Of a stretch of 64,000 nt of DNA, positions 52,414 to 60,765 are shown piece by piece. Position 1 is the stretch's first letter. Each line of letters begins with the position of its first letter. The DNA lies in NCBI GenBank assembly GCA_002328415.1, contig DCXL01000003.1, forward strand, positions 110,860 through 174,859, written 5' to 3'. Both the position numbers and the translations under genes were made by a program. The DNA comes from Micavibrio sp. UBA2137 (GTDB lineage: Bacteria > Pseudomonadota > Alphaproteobacteria > Micavibrionales > Micavibrionaceae). The notes under the pieces were generated by a model that was not told the origin of the DNA, did not search any database, and worked only from the letters and a program-made list of their open reading frames with translations.

Positions 52414-52438
52414 TAACCTTATAAAAGGTTATTTTCTA
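52414..52438 (+). terminator. weak terminator after carD
   Basis: TAACCTT and AAGGTTA pair around ATAA, followed by TTTTC. The stem has little GC, so the call is tentative. Confidence 0.4.
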
Positions 52439-52461
52439 TATTTTTACGGAAAGCGTATTTC

Positions 52462-54642
52462 ATGTCAGAGCAAAGACGACCTTTTTTCTCCATCGCCAAT
52501 ACCAATGAGTCAAACGATCAGCCAACTGGTTCAGCTTTTTCAGGTGAAGATCCACAGAATATGGGGCCTGCCTCGCAACGTTTAATGAATATGTTGCATG
52601 AGCTTAATGATCGCCTGCGCAAGGAAGAAGGTGACCGCGAGAAATTGTGGGAAGAAATTGATTCTGTGCGTGATGTCCTATCCTCTCTTGAAGGCAGAAG
52701 TGACCAGGCTGAGCGTGTCTTCCTTAATCTTGAAAATAAGCTGAACCGTCAGGATAATTCAGGCCTTAAGAATTTGCAGAAATGGCGTGCCCTTATCGAG
52801 GATAATCAACGCGCCCTTTATGCCCAGATTAAAAAGGTGCGTGCCGAAAATGAGGCGCTTGAAGAAGGGCAAAAGAATATAAAGCGTGTGTCTGCCAAGT
52901 TGCAGGAACGTGTGCAGGCCACAGAAACATCTATTGGGTCTGCCTTTGTTAAAATCGGTGAATCAGAAGTTGAGCAGAAGAAACTGGCTGAAAAAATCGA
53001 GCTTGCGCGTGAAAACCGCCTGAAACTGCTCAAGAAAATGGAGGGGTTGGAGGAAACACTTCTTCAGACACAGGATACGCTTCGTGCCAAGGCACTTGTG
53101 ATGCTCACTGACCAGTCTGTTGCAAAACACGCAAGCGCGACTGTTCCTCTCGATAGCCTCAATAGACAAGAAACTTATGAAGAGGAAGCCCCTGTCGCGC
53201 CATGGCGTACGACACGTGATGTGCCTCAAAAGAAAACAGCAAAAACTAAGGACAGTGCTAGCTTTTTCGATGACCGTCATCCGTTTAAAATTGAAAAATC
53301 CAAGAAGCGCTCTGACTTTATCAAATATTCGTTAGCTTCTGCGGCGGTTATTGCCATTCTTGTTGCGGCAGGTGTTTGGATTTCAGAGAATAAGAGTAAC
53401 CTTTCACTTAATTTGCCAAACATTGATACATCTGATTTCTTTGGACCATCTGCAACTGAAAGAGCGACAACGACAACTGAACAAGTAACGTCAACAACAC
53501 AAACTGTAACAGAGACTGAGCAAGCCGCACCTGTTACGATTACAGAAACAGTTGCGCCTCAAAATAAAGACTATGCCGCCACTGAGCAGGAGGCTGTGGC
53601 ACGCTTCATGGAGCGTGCACCTCAAACAGGTGTGACATCACGCATTGACCCTGATGGTACATTGCCACCGCTTGTAAAAGAGATTGAGAAGAAGGCCTTT
53701 TCTGGCTCTGGTCCTGCGCAACATGATTTGGCAACAATTTACACGGCTGGTCATGCGGGTGTGAAAGCCAATTTTGAAAAGGCGGCTGTGTGGTTTAACG
53801 AGGCCGCTTACAATGATGTCGCCAATGCGCGCTATAATTTGGGTGTGCTGACACAACAGGGCCTTGGCGTAACTGCTGATCAGGAACGCGCCATTGAACT
53901 TTACATGGCAGCGTCTGCCCTTGGCCATCCCGAGGCACAATATAATTTGGGTATTGCCTATATTGAAGGTGTGGGTGTCCCTCGGGATATTAACCATGCG
54001 GTTTACTATTTTGAACGTGCCGCTGAAAAGGGCGTGACAGAGGCCGCTTATAATCTTGGTATGCTCAATCAGCGTGGTGTCAATGGCGAGGCACAACCTG
54101 ATGAAGCCCTATTTTGGTATAAGGTTGCAGCCGACAGAGGCAACCCCGAGGCAATCACGGCGTTAAATGAGTTGGCGGCCGAAATGGGTTTGAGCATGGG
54201 TGATGTTAATGCACTTTACCAACGTTTGGCCGTTTTGCGCCCTGGGTTTGTTGAGGCCATGTCCAAGGTTGATGAGACCCGTAAGATGCAGGAGCTTGAG
54301 CCAAAGGCAGGAGACGCAAGTGATACGCCAGTTTCCGAAACAACACAGGACGATCAGGCATCTGTTACTGCTCCAGCACCAGCACCACAGGCAAGCGTAG
54401 TGACAACGCCCGCAACACCACCATCATTTGCACCTGGCTCACAGGCCGTGATTGTGGCGCAAATTCAAACTCAGCTTATGGAGGTAGGTCTTTACCCAGG
54501 CCCTGCCGATGGTCTAACAGGGCCACTGACCGAGGATGCGGTTGCGGCCTATCAGCGTGAAAATGGTCTTGAGGTCACAGGCCGTCCCACAGAAGATTTG
54601 CTCGCCTATATGCTGAAGAAAGAGCTGAGCCTTAAAGACTAG
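52462..54642 (+). CDS. PodJ-like polarity protein (coiled coil, membrane helix, Sel1, peptidoglycan-binding)
   Basis: A 726-residue inner-membrane protein. The cytoplasmic N-terminal part (about 40-215) is a heptad-rich coiled coil; a single membrane segment is at about 288-307 (SLASAAVIAILVAAGVWIS). The periplasmic side has a Thr-rich linker, Sel1-type repeats (about 412-575, for example ARYNLGVLTQQGLGVTADQE), a Pro/Ala linker and a PG_binding_1 domain (about 664-722, QTQLMEVGLYPGPADGLTGP). This order is that of PodJ, which in Caulobacter directs polar organelle assembly, but overall similarity is at domain level only. A link to flagellum placement is inference. Confidence 0.78.
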   Translation: MSEQRRPFFSIANTNESNDQPTGSAFSGEDPQNMGPASQRLMNMLHELNDRLRKEEGDREKLWEEIDSVRDVLSSLEGRSDQAERVFLNLENKLNRQDNSGLKNLQKWRALIEDNQRALYAQIKKVRAENEALEEGQKNIKRVSAKLQERVQATETSIGSAFVKIGESEVEQKKLAEKIELARENRLKLLKKMEGLEETLLQTQDTLRAKALVMLTDQSVAKHASATVPLDSLNRQETYEEEAPVAPWRTTRDVPQKKTAKTKDSASFFDDRHPFKIEKSKKRSDFIKYSLASAAVIAILVAAGVWISENKSNLSLNLPNIDTSDFFGPSATERATTTTEQVTSTTQTVTETEQAAPVTITETVAPQNKDYAATEQEAVARFMERAPQTGVTSRIDPDGTLPPLVKEIEKKAFSGSGPAQHDLATIYTAGHAGVKANFEKAAVWFNEAAYNDVANARYNLGVLTQQGLGVTADQERAIELYMAASALGHPEAQYNLGIAYIEGVGVPRDINHAVYYFERAAEKGVTEAAYNLGMLNQRGVNGEAQPDEALFWYKVAADRGNPEAITALNELAAEMGLSMGDVNALYQRLAVLRPGFVEAMSKVDETRKMQELEPKAGDASDTPVSETTQDDQASVTAPAPAPQASVVTTPATPPSFAPGSQAVIVAQIQTQLMEVGLYPGPADGLTGPLTEDAVAAYQRENGLEVTGRPTEDLLAYMLKKELSLKD

Positions 54643-54651
54643 AATTCTTTC

Positions 54652-55494
54652 TCACTCTCTTTTTGCAATATAAAACCATTCATCACCAATTTGTGCGGTA
54701 TTACACGGTATAAAGATAAAGCCATCAAAAGGGCTGGTTATCTCTGTCCCGTCATCGTGGATGACAATGATGTCGTCGTTGCTTAGCGGGTCAAGATGTT
54801 GCCAATCCTGCACAAAATGCCCGTCCTTTTCTTTCAGAATACGTGCATGCATGTGCATCATCTTGCTTTTTGTGATGGGCAATGTGCCTTCTATCATCCC
54901 TAAATGAAGGAGTGCGCTTAGAATACTTTTCTCGGCAACAAGAACAGCATTGGGATCAAGGTGAGCACCACACTCAATGGTCACTGATTTCTTACCTGCA
55001 CGATGCGCGCACGCTAGTGTCGTGTAATCTTCCTCGGGATAGAAAAGTTCAGGCCATCCAGTGATAATGTAATCCATAGGTAGGGCTTGGCAAAAGGCAG
55101 TGCTGTCCGCGTCAGGATAATCCAGAAACGCAAAAGGTTTTGAATCCGTATGGTTGGAGTGGATATCAAGCGTGTAATCATGTGCTTCTATGAGAGGAGC
55201 AAGCTCATTGGCTAAACGCTCCTCATAGGCGCTTGGCTTGTCATGCATCTTCACAATACGATTTAGATTTTCATCAATATAGCGGACATTTTTATCGAAG
55301 GCTTTTGGATTACAAACATCAACAAAAGTGACATGCCCCTTTTGAATTTTAAGTGTGCCTGAGTGGATATCATCCATAAGTTTGCGGATAGCGAATGTGC
55401 CGCATTTCTCGTTGCCATGAACAGAGCCAAGCACAAGAAGGGATGGACCATCTTGTTTGCCATGAATTGTTTTGGGATTTAAGAGAGTATTCAT
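54652..55494 (-). CDS. succinylglutamate desuccinylase/aspartoacylase-family hydrolase
   Basis: A zinc-dependent M14-type amidohydrolase that removes acyl groups from amino-acid amides. The 280-residue protein has the zinc and active-site motifs GSVHGNEKCG (about 28-37), ENLNRI (80-85) and LDIHSNHTD (113-121), and a conserved TIECGAH with the catalytic Glu near residue 174. The C-terminal domain (about 205-280) is beta-rich. The real substrate could be N-acyl-aspartate, N-acyl-glutamate or another N-acyl compound. It overlaps the upstream acetyltransferase gene by four bases (ATGA). Confidence 0.85.
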   Translation of the reverse strand: MNTLLNPKTIHGKQDGPSLLVLGSVHGNEKCGTFAIRKLMDDIHSGTLKIQKGHVTFVDVCNPKAFDKNVRYIDENLNRIVKMHDKPSAYEERLANELAPLIEAHDYTLDIHSNHTDSKPFAFLDYPDADSTAFCQALPMDYIITGWPELFYPEEDYTTLACAHRAGKKSVTIECGAHLDPNAVLVAEKSILSALLHLGMIEGTLPITKSKMMHMHARILKEKDGHFVQDWQHLDPLSNDDIIVIHDDGTEITSPFDGFIFIPCNTAQIGDEWFYIAKRE

Positions 55495-56042
55495 GATAGA
55501 CCTGCCTTGATTGTGTGATGATTATAAAGTTTCAGCCCATCACTGGGGTCAACGCCTTCACTGACAATGGGGACGCCGTTATTCTCAAAGAGCTTCCAGC
55601 TATAGGGATTATCCTGCGCCGTTTCAGCATAAAGATGCGTTCTACCCAGAAGAGGTGATGAGCTGAGCCAGTCTTTAATCAGCATATCACCCAGTTTATA
55701 TCCTCTCATATCGGGGTCAACGGCCAGCCCCTGTAACACGGAAATTTGTGAAAGTGGGGCATCTATGACTATATCGGTCATGCCTGTTGTGGGATTATCT
55801 AGTGTCGGATGAACGAAGAGCGCCTGTGCAACCAACTGGTCACCTAGGAAGATTGCGCTTCCTGCGCCACCCGTTGCAAAATGTCTTTGCAGGAAGGATA
55901 GTGGCTTTGTGAAGTAAAATGTTTTATCCGCTGGCGCAAGTGCGTCATGCACCTTGTGTTGCAAGCTATCGAATTGGGGGATGTCCGACACACCAAGGGC
56001 GTGTGCGGTAAAATGATGTGTAAGTGGGGCAAGTGTCGCCAT
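55491..56042 (-). CDS. GNAT-family N-acetyltransferase
   Basis: A 183-residue acetyltransferase. The acetyl-CoA-binding motif is VLQGLAVDPDMRGYKLGDML (about 110-130, R/Q-x-x-G-x-G/A type), with the typical C-terminal stretch SWKLFENNG. ATG 56042 was chosen (AAGGATA seven to eight bases upstream); a longer frame from 56123 would run through the leader terminator. It overlaps the acylase gene by four bases. An acetyltransferase beside a deacylase suggests the two act on the same or related amino compounds, but the substrate is unknown. A structured leader with terminator precedes it. Confidence 0.82.
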   Translation of the reverse strand: MATLAPLTHHFTAHALGVSDIPQFDSLQHKVHDALAPADKTFYFTKPLSFLQRHFATGGAGSAIFLGDQLVAQALFVHPTLDNPTTGMTDIVIDAPLSQISVLQGLAVDPDMRGYKLGDMLIKDWLSSSPLLGRTHLYAETAQDNPYSWKLFENNGVPIVSEGVDPSDGLKLYNHHTIKAGLS

Positions 56043-56077
56043 AAAAAATATCCTTATATCAGGTTTGAATAATGCAT

Positions 56078-56239
56078 AAAAAAACCAGCAGAGGAGGTTT
56101 AACCTTGCTGGCGCTGATCGCACTTAGCTTAAAGCAAGCTTAAGTGATCAGCTCATCATTCGTCGGATATCGCGGCTGTTTGAATACGCGTCAAAGCCAG
56201 CAGACATAAAGCCTGCGAAAAGAAAAGTGTGCTTTGACG
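56078..56239 (-). promoter_or_regulatory. structured leader with hairpins and terminator before the acetyltransferase gene
   Basis: On the minus strand: a nine-base perfect inverted repeat CGTCAAAGC/GCTTTGACG (56231-56239 with 56189-56197) encloses an inner GCAG/CTGC; a short open frame (56148-56207) starts in its loop; then a long hairpin GCTGATC...GATCAGC (56113-56152); then a terminator CCAGCA...TGCTGG (56085-56111) followed by seven Ts. This looks like an attenuator or riboswitch-type leader. It may also simply terminate the TPR gene. The ligand, if any, is unknown and no known riboswitch class was recognised. Confidence 0.55.
56148..56207 (-). CDS. possible 19-residue leader peptide
   Basis: A short frame encoding MSAGFDAYSNSRDIRRMMS and ending TGA where the downstream hairpin begins, with a weak AGG six bases before the ATG. 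Consecutive Arg-Arg-Met-Met codons lie just before the stop. Position between two hairpins and a terminator, upstream of an acetyltransferase gene, is typical of a translation-coupled attenuator. It is too short for statistical support. Confidence 0.4.
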   Translation of the reverse strand: MSAGFDAYSNSRDIRRMMS

Positions 56240-56310
56240 TTGTTATTCTCATAAGAGCTATAAAATCATATTATGTGAAAAAAGAAAAGATAATTATATT
56301 TGAGGAGTAT

Positions 56311-58047
56311 TTAATTAGAAATTGTTTCGGGTTCTTCTAAACCGTTTTCAATCTTCTGTGTAATGGATTCAATCATCTCAGGTTCTGTGGCATTCTGGCG
56401 GGCGCGATCCCATTGAAAACGTGCCTCTTGCTTGCGCCCTAATTGCCAGTAAAGGTCACCCAGATGATCATTCACAGTCGGGTCAAAGGCCAGAATTTCG
56501 GCTGACTTTTCAAGGTGGGGCAGCGCCTTCTCGTATTCGCCCAAACGGAAATAAACCCAGCCCAAAGAATCCGCGATATAGCCGTCATTCGGCTCTAAAT
56601 CAACGGCGCGCTGAATCATATCAAGCGCCTGATCGAGGTTCCTATTATTATCAGCCCAGCTATAGCCGAGATAATTCAAGATAAAGGGATTATCTGGGCG
56701 AAACTCGAGGGCTTGTTGTAAATTTTTCTCAGCCTCGTCCAGTTTTCCAAGACGTTCAAGTGCCATGCCGCGCGTATAATAAAGGGCCCAGTTTTCTTCT
56801 TGCTTGGGCTCTTCAATAAGATCAAAGGCGTTGTTATAAGCGCGCAGAGCGGCGCTGTAATTTTCCGCGCGACGATAGGTGTCACCAAGCTGCGTATAAA
56901 TCTCTGCTGAAGGTGCAAATTTGGCTAAATCAGACAGAACCTTTGTCGCCTTATCAATATCGCCTCGTTCTTCAAGCAGGTTGGCAACCTGACGTTGGGC
57001 TGAAATATATTCATCATCCGTGTCCGTTGGGATGGATTTAAAATAGGCAATGGCCTCGTCAACACGCCCATTTTGTGCCGCCATATGGGCAAGCAAAGTT
57101 TTTGTTTCTTGTAATTCTGGATAGATATAAAGCGCGGCATGTGCAAAAAGTTGGGCGCTGTCAGTTCCACTTTCTGTGTAAAAGAGAAGGGACATATCCA
57201 TCAGAGCACGGCCTAAACCTTCATCAAGGGAGGCAACCCCCTCATAAAGTGTATCTTCCGCAATGTCTTCTCCACTTTTCAGCGCATCAATTTTGGATTG
57301 AAGAGGCGCTTGCAAGTCTTCGGGCATACTTACGATATCGATTTTATCGTACATTTTAAGAGCCTTGTCGCGCAGGTCGTTGCGCACGAAAATATCGCCT
57401 ACATTTTCGTAAATGCGATTAGTCCAGGCCGCATCAGGTAGGAATATTGTAGACAAATCACGCAAAGCATCTAACTTCTTGGCAAAATCAGCGGCTAGTA
57501 TTTGGTTGTAAAGTGTGAGGCCATTTGTGGTGCGCGAAATTTTAGGAAGTGTGTTATCGCGCCCTATAGAAATCCAGACAGAAAGAACAGGGCTGACAAC
57601 ATCTGCAATGCCACCCTTAGGGATAGCTTTTAATAAATTCGAGGCGGCTACGTAATCCTCACGCTTGACGGCCTCAAGAACCAAAACAACCTTGGCGAGT
57701 GCTGTATCAGGGTCAGAAGAGTCGTTTAATTTGCGTGCCACCATAATGGCATTCTCGATATTCCCTGAGCCAAGAGAGAGCACAAGCGCGCGTTTCATAA
57801 GGCCTGTGTCTGAAAAACCATCTTTTTCGAGAAGGGCCACAAAATTCTCGCCTGCAACTTGCCAGTCATTCTCAAGCTGGGCATGACGCGCCATCAGGTA
57901 AAAGCCCGTGCGCGTTTGCAAAGGCTCAATCTCATAGGCTTCAATATCCTCGACGAAAGGTGTTGAATCCTCGGGCTCGCATGCATTTAGGATAAGCGCC
58001 GTAGTGAGCAGAAGTGTTGCTTTGAGAAACGGAGAGCGGTGTGTCAT
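56311..58047 (-). CDS. TPR-repeat lipoprotein
   Basis: A 578-residue predicted lipoprotein. The signal is MTHRSPFLKATLLLTTALIL followed by the lipobox LNAC; the mature part consists of TPR helices (for example LAKFAPSAEIYTQLGDTYRR, LEFRPDNPFILNYLGYSWAD, EPNDGYIADSLGWVYFRLGE). It probably scaffolds a cell-envelope complex on the outer-membrane or periplasmic side. ATG 58047 was chosen because it gives a clean lipoprotein signal; ATG 58062 is also possible. It follows ETF-QO on the same strand with about 30 bases in between, although the two are not functionally related in an obvious way. Confidence 0.8.
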   Translation of the reverse strand: MTHRSPFLKATLLLTTALILNACEPEDSTPFVEDIEAYEIEPLQTRTGFYLMARHAQLENDWQVAGENFVALLEKDGFSDTGLMKRALVLSLGSGNIENAIMVARKLNDSSDPDTALAKVVLVLEAVKREDYVAASNLLKAIPKGGIADVVSPVLSVWISIGRDNTLPKISRTTNGLTLYNQILAADFAKKLDALRDLSTIFLPDAAWTNRIYENVGDIFVRNDLRDKALKMYDKIDIVSMPEDLQAPLQSKIDALKSGEDIAEDTLYEGVASLDEGLGRALMDMSLLFYTESGTDSAQLFAHAALYIYPELQETKTLLAHMAAQNGRVDEAIAYFKSIPTDTDDEYISAQRQVANLLEERGDIDKATKVLSDLAKFAPSAEIYTQLGDTYRRAENYSAALRAYNNAFDLIEEPKQEENWALYYTRGMALERLGKLDEAEKNLQQALEFRPDNPFILNYLGYSWADNNRNLDQALDMIQRAVDLEPNDGYIADSLGWVYFRLGEYEKALPHLEKSAEILAFDPTVNDHLGDLYWQLGRKQEARFQWDRARQNATEPEMIESITQKIENGLEEPETISN

Positions 58048-58076
58048 TGTCGAGAAAATCATTCCAATATAAAAAA

Positions 58077-59783
58077 TTACATACCTGAATAGTTTGGCCC
58101 GCCGCCACCTTGAGGGACAGTCCATTGGATGTTCTGCGATGGATCTTTGATATCGCAGGTTTTACAATGCACACAGTTCTGGGCATTAATCACAAATTTA
58201 GTTGCATTATTTTCATTCACATATTCGTAAACGCCTGCGGGACAATAGCGCTGCGCTGGTCCACCAAATTTTGGCAGATTGACAGAGACGGGCACATTCG
58301 CATCAACAAGGCGTAAATGCGCTGGCTGGCTTTCATCATGGTTTGTGTTGGATAGGTAAACTGATGACAAGCGGTCAAAGGTCAGAACGCCATCCGGCTT
58401 TGGATAGGTAATGGGTGTAACCTGATCCAAAGGTTTGGTCTGCGCATAATCGGCATGGTTTTTTATCGTGTAGGGAAGCAACCAGCCACCAACAGTCTGG
58501 AAGGCCGCATGGAAAAGGCCAAACCAAAAGCCCTTGTTAAAGCCGGGGCGAATGTTGCGCACTTTTTTAAGTTCTGACCAGACCCAGCTCTTTTCCATGT
58601 TCTGTGCATAGTCTGTGCATTCATATGCACCTTCATTATCAAAAATTGTTGCAAAAACAGAGTCTGCGGCGACCATACCTGACTTCATGGCTGTATGATT
58701 GCCCTTAATTTTAGGAACATTGAGGAAGCCCGCTGTATCACCAACAAGAAGGCCACCCGGGAATGTCAGTTTTGGTAAGGATTGTAAGCCTCCTTCGACA
58801 AGAGCGCGTGCGCCATAGTGAATACGTTTCCCGCCTTCGAGATACTTGCGAATTGCGGGATGTGTTTTCCAACGCTGCATTTCCTCAAATGGCGAAAGTG
58901 TTGGATTTTCGTAATCAAGTCCCACAACAAATCCAAGTGAGACGAGGTTGTTTTCCTGATGATACATCCATGAACCACCATAGGTTTTCTTATCCATTGG
59001 CCAGCCAACTGTATGCACAATTTTACCTTCTTCATGTTTTTCAGGGTCAATTTCCCAGACTTCCTTGACGCCCAGCCCATAAGTTTGTGGATCGGAATTG
59101 GCGCGTAAATCATAATGTGCAATCAGTTGTTTGGTGAGCGAGCCGTGACAGCCCTCGGCAAAGATGGTTTGTTTGGCGTGAAGCTCCACACCTGGCTCAA
59201 ACATTTCCGTTTTATTGCCGTCCTTATCAATGCCCATATCGTTTGTGGCGACACCCTTGACCGCGTTATTGGCATCAAAAAGAACTTCACTGGCGGCAAA
59301 GCCTGCAAATATCTCGACGCCTAGGGCTTCGGCCTGCTCGCCCATCCAACGTGTTAGGTTAGAGAGGCTGATAATATAATTTCCGTGATTCTTCTGTTGC
59401 GGAGGCGTTGGCAGGCGATAGGATTTTTTCTCTGTGAGGTAAAGGAAGCTGTCCTTTTTGGCTTCGCAAGTTACTGGCGCGCCCTTGTCTTTCCAATCAG
59501 GTATAAGCTCATCCAGTGCGCGTGTTTCAAGAACCGCGCCAGACATGATATGTGCGCCAACTTCAGAACCCTTTTCAAGCAAGCAAACGGATAAGTCTTT
59601 GCCTTCCTTTTCGGCAAGTTGTTTCAAACGAATGGCCGCTGATAAGCCAGAGGGGCCGCCGCCAACAATTACAACATCATATTCCATGCTTTCACGGTCT
59701 GTGCGTGCCGCTTGCGTTGTTTCAGGTGTTGTATCTGTGTCAGGAAGATTTGCGTCAATATCTTGTGTCATATCATCAGTCAT
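58077..59783 (-). CDS. etfD: electron transfer flavoprotein-ubiquinone oxidoreductase
   Basis: Passes electrons from electron-transfer flavoprotein (fatty acid and amino acid oxidation) to ubiquinone in the inner membrane. The 568-residue protein has the FAD-binding start [17 protein letters not shown] (about 36-52), the conserved [14 protein letters not shown] [18 protein letters not shown], the [12 protein letters not shown] quinone-region helix and, at the C-terminus, a ferredoxin-type 4Fe-4S site ([10 protein letters not shown] and [19 protein letters not shown]). It is divergent from the uracil-DNA glycosylase gene, with 100 bases between. Confidence 0.95.
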   Translation of the reverse strand: MTDDMTQDIDANLPDTDTTPETTQAARTDRESMEYDVVIVGGGPSGLSAAIRLKQLAEKEGKDLSVCLLEKGSEVGAHIMSGAVLETRALDELIPDWKDKGAPVTCEAKKDSFLYLTEKKSYRLPTPPQQKNHGNYIISLSNLTRWMGEQAEALGVEIFAGFAASEVLFDANNAVKGVATNDMGIDKDGNKTEMFEPGVELHAKQTIFAEGCHGSLTKQLIAHYDLRANSDPQTYGLGVKEVWEIDPEKHEEGKIVHTVGWPMDKKTYGGSWMYHQENNLVSLGFVVGLDYENPTLSPFEEMQRWKTHPAIRKYLEGGKRIHYGARALVEGGLQSLPKLTFPGGLLVGDTAGFLNVPKIKGNHTAMKSGMVAADSVFATIFDNEGAYECTDYAQNMEKSWVWSELKKVRNIRPGFNKGFWFGLFHAAFQTVGGWLLPYTIKNHADYAQTKPLDQVTPITYPKPDGVLTFDRLSSVYLSNTNHDESQPAHLRLVDANVPVSVNLPKFGGPAQRYCPAGVYEYVNENNATKFVINAQNCVHCKTCDIKDPSQNIQWTVPQGGGGPNYSGM

Positions 59784-59883
59784 TTTGGGCTTATTTCGGA
59801 AGTCATGTTTGTGTTTTTTGACAGTCTATCGTATAAATTCACATCAGAATAGACATAGAATTGATATAGTTTGGCTTTTTCAA

Positions 59884-60765
59884 ATGAACAGTGACAACAA
59901 AGCAGCGCTCTCAGCATTAGAATGGTATGTCGATAACGGCGTAACCGATGTTTTGGAAGAGGCGCCAGTTGATAAAACAAAAGCAGTCGCAAAATCTGCG
60001 CCTCCAAAAACAGAAAACAGCCAAAGTGCGCCCTCTGTGGCTCAAACATTGCCAGAGGCGGAAAAGTCTGCGCCTGCACAAGTGCAAAAATCTGCAAATG
60101 TGATGGGCACACCTGAGGCGATCAAAAAAGCAACTGAACTGGCCAAAGCGGCCACCACTTTAGATGAACTGCGCGAGGCCATTGCCGCCTTTGATGGATT
60201 GTCGGTGAAAAAAACGGCGCAAAATCTGGTCTTTAGTGACGGCAATCCGCAGGCTAAAATCATGGTGATTGGTGAAGCGCCAGGCGCGGATGAGGATGAG
60301 CAAGGTAAGCCTTTTGTTGGCTCAAGTGGGCAGCTTCTGGATAAGATTTTGGGTAGTATCGGACTATCACGTACAGCTGAGAATCCTAATGATGCGCTTT
60401 ACATCAGCAATATTCTTAATTGGCGTCCGCCGGGTAATCGCACACCCACACCCGCAGAAATGGCAATCGCGCTTCCCTTTATTGAACGTCATATTCAGCT
60501 TGTCTCGCCGCGTATTTTAATTCTTGTCGGCAATACGCCTATGAAATCCCTGCTTGATACGAAAGAAGGTATCGTTAAAATGCGCGGTAAATGGCATGAT
60601 TATGAAACTGTGACAGACATTGGTGGCGCACCAGAGCAATCCGTAATAGCGCTTCCTACATTTCATCCCGCTTATCTTTTACGCAATCCGAAGAAAAAGA
60701 AAACGGTTTGGCAGGACATGATTTTCTTGCAGAAAAAACGAGTTGAACTTGGATTGGCCTCATAA
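59884..60765 (+). CDS. family-4 uracil-DNA glycosylase lacking the iron-sulfur cysteines
   Basis: Removes uracil from DNA. The 293-residue protein has a low-complexity N-terminal part (about 25-75) and the glycosylase domain (about 100-290): active-site IGEAPGADEDEQGKPF, PFVGSSGQLLDKILGSIGL and, later, LPTFHPAYLLRN. Family-4 enzymes usually have four Fe-S cysteines; here the positions read GLSVKKT, ILNWRPPGNR and AEMAIALPF, and the whole protein has no cysteine. The fold must be stable without the cluster. There is no ribosome site before ATG 59884. It overlaps the following gene. Confidence 0.87.
   Translation: MNSDNKAALSALEWYVDNGVTDVLEEAPVDKTKAVAKSAPPKTENSQSAPSVAQTLPEAEKSAPAQVQKSANVMGTPEAIKKATELAKAATTLDELREAIAAFDGLSVKKTAQNLVFSDGNPQAKIMVIGEAPGADEDEQGKPFVGSSGQLLDKILGSIGLSRTAENPNDALYISNILNWRPPGNRTPTPAEMAIALPFIERHIQLVSPRILILVGNTPMKSLLDTKEGIVKMRGKWHDYETVTDIGGAPEQSVIALPTFHPAYLLRNPKKKKTVWQDMIFLQKKRVELGLAS

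Noticed and set aside
56078..56310. Leader region considered as a tRNA or as tmRNA
   Set aside because: No cloverleaf, T-arm signature or tmRNA tag features; it is better explained as a structured leader with a terminator.
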